A DNA stretch of 64,000 nt. It comes from Roseiarcus sp963832305 (lineage in GTDB: Bacteria > Pseudomonadota > Alphaproteobacteria > Rhizobiales > Beijerinckiaceae). Shown here in pieces: positions 50,956-60,070 of this stretch. The position numbers and the translations under genes were made by a program. Where the stretch lies: assembly GCA_963832305.1 (NCBI GenBank), contig CAWHTU010000007.1, forward strand, positions 1-64,000, written 5' to 3'. Positions within the stretch are counted from its first letter, which is position 1. Every line of letters starts with the position of its first letter. Below the pieces are notes generated by a model. It had not been told where the DNA came from, did no database searches, and worked only from the letters and a program-made list of their open reading frames with translations.

Positions 50956-53900
50956 TCAGCCGCCGGGCGAGCGGGCGGCGTCACTCTGCGGGGGGAGCGA
51001 GGGCGCCGCGGACTTGTGGGTTCTGCGCTCGTCGAGCCACTGCATGATGACGTAGAACGACGGAACGAAGACCACCACCAAGCAGGTCGAGGCGATCATG
51101 CCGAAGAACACCGCCATTCCGATCGACTTGCGCGCCGAGGCGCCCGCGCCCGTCGCCAGCACGAGCGGCAGGACGCCCAGAATGAAGGCGAACGAGGTCA
51201 TGAGAATGGGCCGGAACCTCAGCCGCGCGCCCTCCACCGCCGCTTCGACGAGCCCCTTTCCTCCGGCTCGTTGCTGACGGGCGTATTCGACGATCAGGAT
51301 CGCGTTCTTGGCTCCGAGCGCAATCAGGAGGATGAGGCCGATCTGGGTATAGAGATTGTTGGCGGCGACGCCGCTTTGGCTGGCGGCGACGCTGGTGGCG
51401 GCGAGCGTGGTCAGCGCGGCCACAGTCCCGAGCAAAGCGAGCGGCACGCAAAGGATGACCGCCAGCGGCAGAATCCAGCTCTCATACTGACCAGCCAGAA
51501 CGAAATAGACGAGCAGGAGCGCGAAGCCGAAGACGTAGTAGGTCTGGTTGCCGAGCTGTTTCTCCTGGTAGGACATGGCTGTCCATTCGAAGCCCGTTCC
51601 GGTCGGGAGCGTGCTGTTGGCGATCTGGTCCATGATGTCGAGGGACTGCCCGGAACTGAAACCGAGCGCCGGGCTACCCACGATGGTGGACGACGGATAG
51701 AGATTGTAGAGGCTTATCAGGGACGGGCCCTGGACCTCCTTGATGTCGACCACCGTTCCGATCGGCGTCATGGTTCCGTCGCGCGCTTTAACCTTGAGGT
51801 TGCGGATGTCCTCGACGTTGGCGCGATACTTGGCCTCGGCTTGCGCATAGATCTGGAAGACGTGGCCGAACTTGGTGATCTGGCCGACATAGTTCGAACC
51901 GACATAGTCGGATAGGGCGGCGAAGAGCTGTCCAACGGTGACGCCGATCGTCTCCGCCTTGATGCGGTTCACGCCGACGAAGATTTGGGGCGCCCCGGCG
52001 CGGAATGTCGTGGCGACCCGCGAAAGCGAAGATTGCGCGTTGCTGTTGGCGACCAGGGTATTGGTCAGGGTTTGCAGCAGCGCGTAGTCAAAATTTCCGT
52101 TCCTGAGCTCAACCTGCATCGAGAAGCCGCCGACGTTGCCGATGCCCTGGATCGGCGGCGGGGGAACCGCGAAGGCGAAAGCCTGCGGCACGCCCTGCAG
52201 CCCGCCATTGAGTCGCTCGAGAATCGTGCGGACGTCCTGCCCTGGTTCCTTGAGACGCGCGTCCCATTCCTTCAGAACAACGAAGGCGACGCCGGCGTTG
52301 GCGAGGCTCGCCCTGTTGTCGAGAATGGATATGCCGCTGACCGTGACCACGTGCTCGACGCCCGGGACCTTGCTCGCGATGCCCTGAATCTGGGCAAGTA
52401 CCGCATCCGTCCGTTCCTTCGACGCGCCGTCCGGCAGTTGCACGGCGACGATGACGTAGCCCTGGTCCTCGGTCGGCAGAAACGCGGTCGGGATGCGGGT
52501 CAGTCCCCAGAGCGCGACGCCGACCAGAATCAGCGCCAGAGCGACCATCAGGCCGCTGCGGTGGATCATGCCGCCGATGAGTCGGGTGTAGCCGCGTTCG
52601 ACCGCGCCGTACACGGCGTTGAAGCCGCGGTAAAAATAGTTGCGCCGCTCGGGCGGCTTCGGCGGCCTGAGCCACAATGCGGATTGGGTCGGCTTGAGGG
52701 TCAGCGCATTGACGGCGCTGATGAAAGCCGTGGAAGCGATGACGAGCGCGAACTGCCGGTAGAGTTGCCCGGTCAGACCCGGCAAAAAGGCGGCCGGAAT
52801 GAACACCGACATCAGGACCAGGGTGATGCCGAGGACCGGGCCGGTGAGTTCGTCCATCGCCCGTGCCGCCGCCTCGCGGCCGGGCATTCCCTGCTCGACG
52901 TAGCGCGAGACCCCTTCAACGATGACAATTGCGTCGTCGACGACAATGCCGATCGCCAGCACGATTGCGAACAGGGTCGGAAGATTGATCGAGAAGCCGA
53001 GCGCCGCCATCGCCGCAAATGCGCCGATGAGGGTCACCGGCACGGTCGTCGCCGGCACCAGCATCGCCCGCCAATCCTGGAGGAAGACAAGGATCACGAT
53101 GAGCACCAGAATCGCCGCCTCGATAAGCGTGCGGTAGACCTCGGAGATCGCCGCCTTGACGAATTTCGTCGTGTCGTAGGGCACGACATACTCGAGGCCT
53201 TGCGGGAAGGCCTTGGCGAGTTCGTCCATCTTCGCCTTGACTTCGGCGGAGACCGCAATCGCGTTCGCCTCCGGCAGCAGCGATACGGCGATGCCGGCGG
53301 CGGGCCGGCCGTCGAGATTGAACAATTCGCTGTAGGTCTGCGCGCCAAGCTCGGCGTGCCCCACGTCGCGCACCCTGGTGATGCGGCCGCCGTTGGCAGA
53401 ATCGACCTTGACGATGATGTTCTCGAACTCCCTCGGATCGTCGAGCCGGCCCTTGAGGTCGAGCGTATATTGGAAGTCCTGGCCTTTCGGGGCGGGCGGA
53501 GCGCCGATCTGTCCGGCCGCGACCTCCTGGCTCTGCTGCTGGATGACGTTGATGACGTCCTGCGGCGTCAATCCCCGCGCCTGCAACAGGTCGGGATTGA
53601 GCCAGATGCGCATTGCGTATTGCCCGGCGCCAAGGACGGACACATCGCCGACGCCCGGAAGACGGCGCAGCTCATCCTGCACATTGATGACGGCGTAGTT
53701 CGACAGGAACAGGCTGTCGAAGCGGCTGCCGGGGGACACCAGCCCGACAAACTCAAGGATCGAGGTCGATTGCTTTTTCGTTGTCACGCCCTGGAGCTGC
53801 ACTTCCGGCGGCAGCGACGAAATTGCCGCCGACACGCGGTTCTGCACCAGGATTTCGTCCTCGTCGGGGTTCGTGCCGATCGCGAACGTTACGATCAGGC

Positions 53901-54222
53901 TATAGGTGCCGTCGCTCGCGCTGGTCGACTGCATGTAGATCATGTTCTCGACGCCGTTGACATTCTGCTCGATCGGCAGGGCGACGGTGTCGACGAGGGT
54001 CATGGCGCTCGCGCCCGGATAGCGGGTCGTCACCTGGACTGTCGGCGGAACGACGTTCGGATATTGCGAGCTCGGCAGATTAAAGAGGGAGACGAGGCCG
54101 ATCACAACGATGACCAGCGCAAGTACGTTTGCGAGCACCGGCCTGCTGATGAAAAAGCGCGAGATCGCTCCCGCGCGGCCTTCGGAGTTCGTTTCCGACC
54201 CGGAGCCTTCTTCGGGGTTCAT
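50956..54222 (-). CDS. RND efflux permease (HAE1 / AcrB-MexF type)
   Basis: 1088 residues, an inner-membrane proton-driven drug exporter. It starts with ISRFFISRPVLANVLALVIVVIGLVSLFNLP and has the usual two repeats with 12 membrane segments. The proton-relay Asp pair is in LAIGIVVDDAIVIVEGVSR, and the second repeat has LLIALGAKNAILIVEYARQQ. Porter-domain features such as PGASAMTLVDTVALPIEQNVNG are intact. It overlaps the adaptor gene by ATGA. No outer-membrane factor or local regulator is in the window. Confidence 0.95.
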   Translation of the reverse strand: MNPEEGSGSETNSEGRAGAISRFFISRPVLANVLALVIVVIGLVSLFNLPSSQYPNVVPPTVQVTTRYPGASAMTLVDTVALPIEQNVNGVENMIYMQSTSASDGTYSLIVTFAIGTNPDEDEILVQNRVSAAISSLPPEVQLQGVTTKKQSTSILEFVGLVSPGSRFDSLFLSNYAVINVQDELRRLPGVGDVSVLGAGQYAMRIWLNPDLLQARGLTPQDVINVIQQQSQEVAAGQIGAPPAPKGQDFQYTLDLKGRLDDPREFENIIVKVDSANGGRITRVRDVGHAELGAQTYSELFNLDGRPAAGIAVSLLPEANAIAVSAEVKAKMDELAKAFPQGLEYVVPYDTTKFVKAAISEVYRTLIEAAILVLIVILVFLQDWRAMLVPATTVPVTLIGAFAAMAALGFSINLPTLFAIVLAIGIVVDDAIVIVEGVSRYVEQGMPGREAAARAMDELTGPVLGITLVLMSVFIPAAFLPGLTGQLYRQFALVIASTAFISAVNALTLKPTQSALWLRPPKPPERRNYFYRGFNAVYGAVERGYTRLIGGMIHRSGLMVALALILVGVALWGLTRIPTAFLPTEDQGYVIVAVQLPDGASKERTDAVLAQIQGIASKVPGVEHVVTVSGISILDNRASLANAGVAFVVLKEWDARLKEPGQDVRTILERLNGGLQGVPQAFAFAVPPPPIQGIGNVGGFSMQVELRNGNFDYALLQTLTNTLVANSNAQSSLSRVATTFRAGAPQIFVGVNRIKAETIGVTVGQLFAALSDYVGSNYVGQITKFGHVFQIYAQAEAKYRANVEDIRNLKVKARDGTMTPIGTVVDIKEVQGPSLISLYNLYPSSTIVGSPALGFSSGQSLDIMDQIANSTLPTGTGFEWTAMSYQEKQLGNQTYYVFGFALLLVYFVLAGQYESWILPLAVILCVPLALLGTVAALTTLAATSVAASQSGVAANNLYTQIGLILLIALGAKNAILIVEYARQQRAGGKGLVEAAVEGARLRFRPILMTSFAFILGVLPLVLATGAGASARKSIGMAVFFGMIASTCLVVVFVPSFYVIMQWLDERRTHKSAAPSLPPQSDAARSPGG

Positions 54223-55445
54223 TTCTGATCCCGAGCCGCGGCGCCGTCTTTCCGCGGCTCCAGGCCGGCCGAGGCGAGTTGCCCGCGCTGCGGATCGACC
54301 TTGGCGCCTGGAAAAGCGCGCTGAATCCCCTCGGTCACCACCCAGTCGTCCGGGCTCAAGCCCGATTCAATGACGCGTAGCTGTCCATTGCGGAGCCCGG
54401 TGGTGACGACCTTCTTCTGAACGACGTTGTCGGGGCCGACGACCAGCACGTAGCTCCCTTCCTGGCTGGTTCCGATCGCGTCGTTTCGCGTCAGAAGCGC
54501 CTTGTCATGCTGCGCGATCGGGGTGCGCACCCGCACGAACAGACCCGGCAGCAGAGCCCCATCCTTGTTCTCGAACAGGGCGCGCGCGTTCAGCGTTCCG
54601 GTCGCCGCGTCGACTTGCGGCGAGGCGTAGTCCATGTGGCCTTTGTGCGGATAGCCTTCCTCGCCCTGCAGCCCGATTTCGACCGGGACATCGGACAGGC
54701 CCGACGTGCGCAAGGCGATGCCGTGCTGGGCGAGGTTTCTCTGGAGCGACAGAATTTGCGGCTCGCTCAGGGTAAAATAGACGTAGAGCGGATCGCTCCG
54801 AATGATGGTCGCAAGCTTCGTCGGTCCGGACACCCCGACAAGCGCGCCGACGTCAACGAGGTGATTTGTGACGACGCCGTCGAACGGGGCCAAGACCCGG
54901 GTGTAGCCGAGGTTGATTTGGGCGAGCCAGATCGCGGCCTTGGCGTTCATGATGTCGGCCGCGGCAGCGTCCGCCTTCGATTTCCACTCCTGGACCGTGG
55001 CTTGGCTGGCGAAGTCGTTCTTGCCGAGCGCCGCCTGCCGCCCAAATTCGGCCTTGTCGTATTCTTCGGTCGCCTGATCGTTGGCGAGCGTGGCCTCCGC
55101 CTGGTCGAGCTGAGCCTGGTAGATGTCGCGCTCGATGCCAAACAGCTGCGCGCCCTTCTTCACCATGGCGCCGTCGACGTAATCGATCGAGGTGAGAAAT
55201 CCCTGGACGCGCGCGACGAGGTCGACGGTGGCGAACGGGGCGGTATTCCCGGTCAGCTCGAGGTACTCGGTGACCGGCTGCTGGAGCGGCTGCGCCACCT
55301 GCACCTTGGCCGGCGGCGGGGCAACATAGGCGTTCCTCGGATTGTTGCAGCCTGCGAGCGCGACGGCGGCTGCGCCGAAGCAGGCGGCGCGAGCAGCCCG
55401 CGCGCCGATTCGAGTCCCGGGCCGAAGATCACGCAGCAATATCAA
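54219..55445 (-). CDS. RND efflux periplasmic adaptor (membrane fusion protein)
   Basis: 408 residues from a TTG at 55445, seven bases after GGGGGGAT; no ATG lies close by. A lipoprotein signal with the lipobox LAGC is at residues ~30-33. The HlyD/AcrA order is complete: barrel-sandwich TAPFATVDLVARVQGFLTSIDYVDGAMVKKGAQLF, a coiled-coil hairpin (~110-185), TRVLAPFDGVVTNHLVDVGALVG, and the beta domain with RALFENKDGALLPGLFVRVR. It links the permease to an outer-membrane channel coded elsewhere. Confidence 0.94.
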   Translation of the reverse strand: MILLRDLRPGTRIGARAARAACFGAAAVALAGCNNPRNAYVAPPPAKVQVAQPLQQPVTEYLELTGNTAPFATVDLVARVQGFLTSIDYVDGAMVKKGAQLFGIERDIYQAQLDQAEATLANDQATEEYDKAEFGRQAALGKNDFASQATVQEWKSKADAAAADIMNAKAAIWLAQINLGYTRVLAPFDGVVTNHLVDVGALVGVSGPTKLATIIRSDPLYVYFTLSEPQILSLQRNLAQHGIALRTSGLSDVPVEIGLQGEEGYPHKGHMDYASPQVDAATGTLNARALFENKDGALLPGLFVRVRTPIAQHDKALLTRNDAIGTSQEGSYVLVVGPDNVVQKKVVTTGLRNGQLRVIESGLSPDDWVVTEGIQRAFPGAKVDPQRGQLASAGLEPRKDGAAARDQK

Positions 55446-55565
55446 ACGCCAATCCCCCCAATCGTGACAACATGATCCATGGGGCGACGCTGATGGCGCG
55501 TTGCCGGATTCCCTCGACCCGGCCCCATGATGCCTGACCTGCGCTTGAGCGCAAGAGGCGTTCTG

Positions 55566-56372
55566 CTATTCGGTCGCGCGGCCGAGCGCTCGATGACGCA
55601 TGACCGCGAATGGGATCGAGGCGAGATACGCGACGGTGACGGCGACCAGCGCCTGCATCGGAAAGTTGAACAGGATGAGGAGCCCGGCGGCGACGCCGAC
55701 CAGCACCACCGCCACATATTCACGCGGCACCCGCCCGAGCGATTTGCCAGAGAAATGCGGTACCCGGCTTGCCATCAACAACGCCACGCCAAGCACATAG
55801 AGGCTCTCGACCACGGCGAAGCGAGGGGTCGGCGGCCCGAGATCGAACGCGTAATGCAGATAGATCGGCAACAGGCCGACGATCGCGCCCGCGGGGGCCG
55901 GCATGCCTACGAAGAAGGTTTTGCGCCATGCCGGCTGATCTTCATCGATCATGACGTTGAAACGCGCGAGCCGCAGCGCGCAGGCCATCGCAAACAGGAG
56001 CGCGGCGACCCAGCCGAAGTTTTTGGCTTCATGCAGGTTGGCCGCGTAGAGCACCAGAGCCGGAGCGACGCCAAAGTCGACGAAGTCGGCGAGCAAGTCG
56101 AGTTCGGCGCCGAAGCGCGAGGTTCCCTTGAGCGCCCGCGCGATCCGTCCGTCGAGCCCGTCGAGAACGGCCGCACCCGCGATCGCGCTCACCGCCCATT
56201 CGATCGAGCCCTCCATCGCCAGACGGATCGCCGTCAGGCCAAGCCCGAGCGCAAACAGGGTGATGATATTGGGAATGAGGAGCCTGAGCGGCACCGCTCG
56301 GAAGCCTCGGCCGCGCGGCGAGGCCGCTGCGCCGTCGATCGGCGCCCGTGGCGCGGGGCTGGCCTCGTTCAA
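55566..56372 (-). CDS. pssA: CDP-diacylglycerol--serine O-phosphatidyltransferase
   Basis: 268 residues, with a TTG start three bases after the psd stop and GGAG upstream. The CDP-alcohol motif is in DGLDGRIARALKGTSRFGAELDLLADF, with Asp71, Asp74, Asp92 and Asp96. About eight membrane segments, matching the integral-membrane PssA of rhizobia. It makes phosphatidylserine, which the upstream psd product turns into phosphatidylethanolamine. Confidence 0.95.
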   Translation of the reverse strand: MNEASPAPRAPIDGAAASPRGRGFRAVPLRLLIPNIITLFALGLGLTAIRLAMEGSIEWAVSAIAGAAVLDGLDGRIARALKGTSRFGAELDLLADFVDFGVAPALVLYAANLHEAKNFGWVAALLFAMACALRLARFNVMIDEDQPAWRKTFFVGMPAPAGAIVGLLPIYLHYAFDLGPPTPRFAVVESLYVLGVALLMASRVPHFSGKSLGRVPREYVAVVLVGVAAGLLILFNFPMQALVAVTVAYLASIPFAVMRHRALGRATE

Positions 56373-56375
56373 ACC

Positions 56376-57074
56376 TCAGCTCCGCTGAAACGGCGTCGGC
56401 GCGACCTCTGCGGCGACCTTGCCGATTACGGTCTCGCCGGCGACCGTGCGCAAATCGACGCCGACCACGATCTGCGCGTCCGGCGGGAGATACACGTCAA
56501 CGCGCGAGCCGAAGCGAATGAGGCCGATGCGCTCGCCGGGGCTCAGAAGCGCGCCTTCATGGGTGAAGCACACGATCCTTCTCGCCACGAGGCCGGCGAT
56601 CTGTACGACCCCAAACCGGCCCGAGGGGGTATCGATGACGATGCTGTTGCGCTCGTTGTCCTCGCTCGCCTTGTCCATGTCGGCGTTGAGGAACAGGCCC
56701 GGATGATAGACGATCTGCGCGACGCGGCCCTGCACCGGGGCGCGGTTGACGTGGCAGTCGAAGATCGACATGAAAATCGACACCCGCTGCATCGGCGCCA
56801 TGCCGAGGCCGAGTTCCGGCGGCGGCGCGGCAAAGCCGGCGGAACTGACGACGCCGTCGGCGGGCGCGATGATGAGGTCGCCGCGGACCGGGGTGACGCG
56901 GGCCGGATCTCGAAAGAAATACGCGCACCATAAAGTGGCGATGAGGCCGAGCCATCCGAGCGGCGCCCACATCCACCACAGGATGAGCGTCGCGACGGCG
57001 AAGCCGAGCACGAACAGATAGCCTTCCGGGTGGATCGGCGCGAGCTGACCGCGCAGCGATTTTACGATGCTCAT
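56376..57074 (-). CDS. psd: Phosphatidylserine decarboxylase proenzyme, short type
   Basis: 232 residues from ATG 57074, typical of the short alphaproteobacterial Psd. One or two N-terminal membrane helices (EGYLFVLGFAVATLILWWMWAPLGWLGL). ADGVVSS and FMSIFDCHVNRAP are conserved, and the self-cleavage site is in RFGSRVDVYLP, where Gly189-Ser190 is cut to make the pyruvoyl group. Operon with pssA (3-base gap). Confidence 0.95.
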   Translation of the reverse strand: MSIVKSLRGQLAPIHPEGYLFVLGFAVATLILWWMWAPLGWLGLIATLWCAYFFRDPARVTPVRGDLIIAPADGVVSSAGFAAPPPELGLGMAPMQRVSIFMSIFDCHVNRAPVQGRVAQIVYHPGLFLNADMDKASEDNERNSIVIDTPSGRFGVVQIAGLVARRIVCFTHEGALLSPGERIGLIRFGSRVDVYLPPDAQIVVGVDLRTVAGETVIGKVAAEVAPTPFQRS

Positions 57075-57129
57075 TGACCGGCGCCCGAACAAAATCCGCC
57101 CGCACTCATGGCGCCAAACGCCCCGAATG

Positions 57130-59046
57130 TCACGGCGTGGACTGGGAAGCCAGGCCGCCGGCCGCGTCGAGATCGTCCTCCCTGCCGGCGCGCCGCAACA
57201 ATTCCTGCGCCGCGTCGACCTGCCTCTGGCGGCTCCACATCGCCGAATAAATTCCGCCCCGCGCCAGGAGCTCCTGATGCTTTCCGCGCTCGGCGATGAC
57301 GCCCTTGTCGAGCACCAGGATCTCGTCGGCGTTGACCACGGTCGACAGGCGGTGAGCGATCACGATCGTCGTACGCCCGCGCGAGACGCGCTCGAGCGCC
57401 GACTGAATATCCCGTTCGGTGAAACTGTCGAGCGCCGAGGTCGCTTCGTCGAGCACCAGAATCGGCGGCGCCTTCAGCATCGTACGTGCAATCGCGACCC
57501 GTTGCTTCTCGCCGCCCGAAAGCTTGAGGCCCCGCTCGCCGACCGGCGCCTCATAGCCGAGCGGCAGCGACCGGATGAACCGGTCGATCTGCGCGTTTTC
57601 CGCCGCCGCGACGACCTCGCTCTCGCTCGCGCCGTCTCGCCCGTAGCGGATGTTGTAGAGGATCGTGTCGTTGAACAGCACCGTGTCCTGCGGCACCATG
57701 CCGATCGCGGCGCGCAGCGAGCTCTGGGTGACGGCGCGGATGTTCTGGCCGTCGATCAGGATGCGCCCGGAACCCGGCTCGTAGAATCGAAAGAGAAGCC
57801 GCGAGATCGTGGACTTGCCGGCCCCCGACGGCCCGACGATGGCGATCGTGTGCCCTGCCGGCGCGTCGAACGAGACGCCGCGCAGGATCGGGCGGCTGGG
57901 GTCGTAGGCGAACTCGACGTTCTCGAACCGGACCGCGCCGGCGCCCACCTTCAGCGGCTGCGCCCCGGGAAGGTCCTCGATCTCGGGATTCTGCGCCAGG
58001 ATGGCGAACATCGCCTCGACGTCGATGATCGCCTGCTTGATCTCGCGATAGACCATCCCCATGAAGTTGAGCGGCTGGTAGAGTTGCAGCATGATCAGAT
58101 TCACCAGAACGAAGGCGCCGACGGTCTTCGTTCCGTTCCTCACTTCGGCGACGCACATCACCAGCACCACGATCAGGCCGAGGGTGAAAATGACCGCCTG
58201 ACCTGCGTTGAGCACCGCCAACGAGACATAGGTTCGCACGCTCATCCGTTCGTATCGCGCCATCGCCTTGTCGTATCGCGCGGCCTCGCGCTCCTCGGCG
58301 CCGAAATACTTCACCGTCTCGAAGTTGAGCAGGCTGTCGATCGCCTTGGTGTTGGCGTCCGTGTCGCTCTCGTTCATCGAACGGCGGATGCCGATACGCC
58401 AATTGGTGGCCACGGTCGTATACGCCAGATAAGCAACCACCGTGACGCTGATCGCCACGACGTAGCGCCAGTCGAAGGAGATCAGCATCGCGCCAACCAC
58501 CAGCGCGAACTCGACGGCGGTTGGAACCGCGGTCAGCATGGAGGTCCGAACGATGGTCTCGATAGCGTTGCGTCCGCGTTCGAGCACCCGCGTGAGTCCA
58601 CCGGTCTTGCGCTCCAGGTGAAAACGCAGCGACAGGCGATGCAAGTGCTCGAAAACTTCTATCGCCAGCCGGCGCACCGCGTTCATGGCGACGGCTGCGA
58701 AGAGGGCGTCGCGGCCCTGCTGGGTCAACGCCATTACGATGCGTAAGACCCCATAGAGTACAGTCAGCGCAACCGCGCCGAAAAGAACGTGAGGCAGCGG
58801 GACCGAGTCGAGCGCAAGCTTGCCGGCGACCGCGTCCGTGGCCCACTTATAGGAATAGGGAATTGCGATCGTGAACAATTTGGAGAGCAGCATCAGGGCG
58901 ACGGCGAGAAAAACCCGCAACTTGAGGTCAGCGCGGTCCGCGGGCCAGATGTAAGGCCACAGGAGCTGAACGGTTCCGGCAAGCGTGGCCCGCCGCGCCG
59001 GGTTGCCCCGCTCGGCGATGAATGTTGACGTCTTATGATGTTGCAT
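57130..59046 (-). CDS. ABC transporter, ATP-binding/permease fusion (Atm1/HMT1-like)
   Basis: 638 residues from ATG 59046; the frame is open upstream to 59115 without a better start. An N-terminal domain with six membrane segments precedes the ATPase domain: Walker A GPSGAGKSTISRLLFRFYEPGSG, Q-loop GMVPQDTVLFNDTILYNIRYG, signature LSGGEKQRVAIARTMLKAPPILVLDEATSALD and the H-loop IAHRLSTVV. FNFETVKYFGAEEREAARYD-like sequence (LLNFETVKYFGAEE) is diagnostic of the Atm1/HMT1 group, which exports glutathione-linked sulfur or metal compounds. It is 55 bases upstream of psd. Confidence 0.92.
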   Translation of the reverse strand: MQHHKTSTFIAERGNPARRATLAGTVQLLWPYIWPADRADLKLRVFLAVALMLLSKLFTIAIPYSYKWATDAVAGKLALDSVPLPHVLFGAVALTVLYGVLRIVMALTQQGRDALFAAVAMNAVRRLAIEVFEHLHRLSLRFHLERKTGGLTRVLERGRNAIETIVRTSMLTAVPTAVEFALVVGAMLISFDWRYVVAISVTVVAYLAYTTVATNWRIGIRRSMNESDTDANTKAIDSLLNFETVKYFGAEEREAARYDKAMARYERMSVRTYVSLAVLNAGQAVIFTLGLIVVLVMCVAEVRNGTKTVGAFVLVNLIMLQLYQPLNFMGMVYREIKQAIIDVEAMFAILAQNPEIEDLPGAQPLKVGAGAVRFENVEFAYDPSRPILRGVSFDAPAGHTIAIVGPSGAGKSTISRLLFRFYEPGSGRILIDGQNIRAVTQSSLRAAIGMVPQDTVLFNDTILYNIRYGRDGASESEVVAAAENAQIDRFIRSLPLGYEAPVGERGLKLSGGEKQRVAIARTMLKAPPILVLDEATSALDSFTERDIQSALERVSRGRTTIVIAHRLSTVVNADEILVLDKGVIAERGKHQELLARGGIYSAMWSRQRQVDAAQELLRRAGREDDLDAAGGLASQSTP

Positions 59047-59426
59047 TAGAGCCCGCGACGCGGCGATCAACTGGTTCGCCACGCCGCATATAAGCGCTTT
59101 CAGCGCCGTTGACATCCTTCGCCGCCATGGTCCTCGTCTCGATAATCATTGGCGAGGCGGCGGCGCAGATGAAAAGGTCGGGAACGAACCGCCCGACTTG
59201 TCACTGGCCCAGAGTTAGCACGAATCGCAATCTTGCCCATTGAGGCAAAACCAGCGTGGATTCAGCCGTCGATGATTCGCTGAAAGCTTGTTCGCTGCAT
59301 GCTATTCGCGCTCTGTCAAGTGAAGAAAGTTCTTTTTTTGTGTAAATTCAGAATCCGGTCGACCCAGCATAGTGAGTATTCGACCAATGTCGATCGGCGC
59401 CGTAGTTAAAATCACAACTGTTTGTC
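59047..59426. other. Intergenic region upstream of the ABC exporter and mucR
   Basis: Between divergent genes. AT-rich near 59285-59350, including a run of T near 59330. It should hold the ABC exporter promoter (reverse strand) and perhaps MucR binding sites, which are AT-rich in known cases. No gene seen. Confidence 0.4.
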
Positions 59427-59455
59427 TTGTGTCATGTTTTCTTTTGCGCTATATC
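59427..59455 (+). promoter_or_regulatory. Candidate mucR promoter
   Basis: TTGTGT (59427-59432), a 17-base T-rich spacer and TATATC (59450-59455) make a reasonable alphaproteobacterial promoter, in which TTG and a T-A-T core carry most weight. It predicts a start near 59462 and an untranslated leader of about 124 bases. Confidence 0.55.
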
Positions 59456-59468
59456 CTTGCCCGCCCAA

Positions 59469-59570
59469 GTCGCTACAAGCGACAAATAATGAGGACGCTC
59501 GTCGTGGTCGGACGAGCAGAATGCCTGAAGCTGATCGCCAGAAAGGGCGGTTTCGTCGGGCAACCCTTTC
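59469..59570 (+). promoter_or_regulatory. Structured 5' leader of mucR with three hairpins
   Basis: Three perfect inverted repeats lie in the predicted leader: GTCGCT-ACA-AGCGAC (59469-59483), GCTCGTC-7-GACGAGC (59497-59517), and GAAAGGG-16-CCCTTTC (59541-59570). The last ends right against the GGAG ribosome binding site at 59571. Such a leader could set translation or mRNA life; no known riboswitch family is recognised. Confidence 0.5.
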
Positions 59571-59585
59571 GGAGTAACGTCTACA

Positions 59586-59993
59586 ATGAGCGATTCCACC
59601 AATCACGTTGAACTCGCCGCGGAGATAGTTTCGGCCTATGTGTCGAACAATTCCGTACCGTCAAGCGAGTTGCCGGCGCTTCTTAGCGATGTTCACGCAG
59701 CAATCGTGCGTGTCGCGACCGGCGCGCAACCCGTTGTCGTCGAAGCTGCAAAGCCCGCCGTCCCGCCCAAGAAGTCGATCACCAGCGATTACATCATCTG
59801 CCTGGAAGACGGTCGTAAATTCAAGTCGCTGAAGCGCCACCTGCGGACCCAATACAATCTCTCTCCCGAAGAGTATCGCGAGAAATGGGGTCTTCCGTCC
59901 GATTACCCCATGGTCGCCCCAGCCTACGCCAAGGCGCGGTCGGCGCTGGCGAAACAGATGGGCCTCGGACAGCAGCGCCGGCGACGCAAGTAA
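59586..59993 (+). CDS. mucR: MucR-family transcriptional regulator
   Basis: 135 residues. The MucR/Ros zinc-finger region reads SDYIICLEDGRKFKSLKRHLRTQYNLSPEEYREKWGLPSDYPMVAPAYAKARSALAKQMGLG. As in MucR rather than Ros, the second Cys of the finger is replaced (CLEDG). MucR is a global silencer-like regulator of exopolysaccharide, motility and cell cycle in rhizobia and Brucella and represses its own gene. GGAG lies 11 bases upstream of the ATG. Confidence 0.95.
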   Translation: MSDSTNHVELAAEIVSAYVSNNSVPSSELPALLSDVHAAIVRVATGAQPVVVEAAKPAVPPKKSITSDYIICLEDGRKFKSLKRHLRTQYNLSPEEYREKWGLPSDYPMVAPAYAKARSALAKQMGLGQQRRRRK

Positions 59994-60033
59994 GGGCGGC
60001 GGCAGAAGTCCCAATCCCGCCACATTCGAGGTC

Positions 60034-60067
60034 GCGGCAAGACCAGGGCGCTCGCTCGACTTGCCGC
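60034..60067. terminator. Hairpin between mucR and upp
   Basis: GCGGCAAG (60034-60041) and CTTGCCGC (60060-60067) are perfect 8-bp arms around an 18-base loop, in the 77-base gap between the convergent genes. There is no T-run, so a terminator role rests on position. Confidence 0.4.
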
Positions 60068-60070
60068 CTC

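Noticed and set aside
51985..54228. A 747-codon open frame on the forward strand, opposite the RND permease
   Set aside because: It is the mirror of a GC-rich conserved gene, with no ribosome binding site and an Arg/His/Asp-rich low-complexity product.
57067..58746. A 559-codon open frame opposite the ABC exporter
   Set aside because: Antisense shadow; the exporter on the other strand has complete Walker A, signature and H-loop motifs.
59372..59611. A 79-codon frame overlapping the mucR start
   Set aside because: It overlaps the promoter and leader hairpins, has no ribosome binding site and ends inside mucR in another frame.
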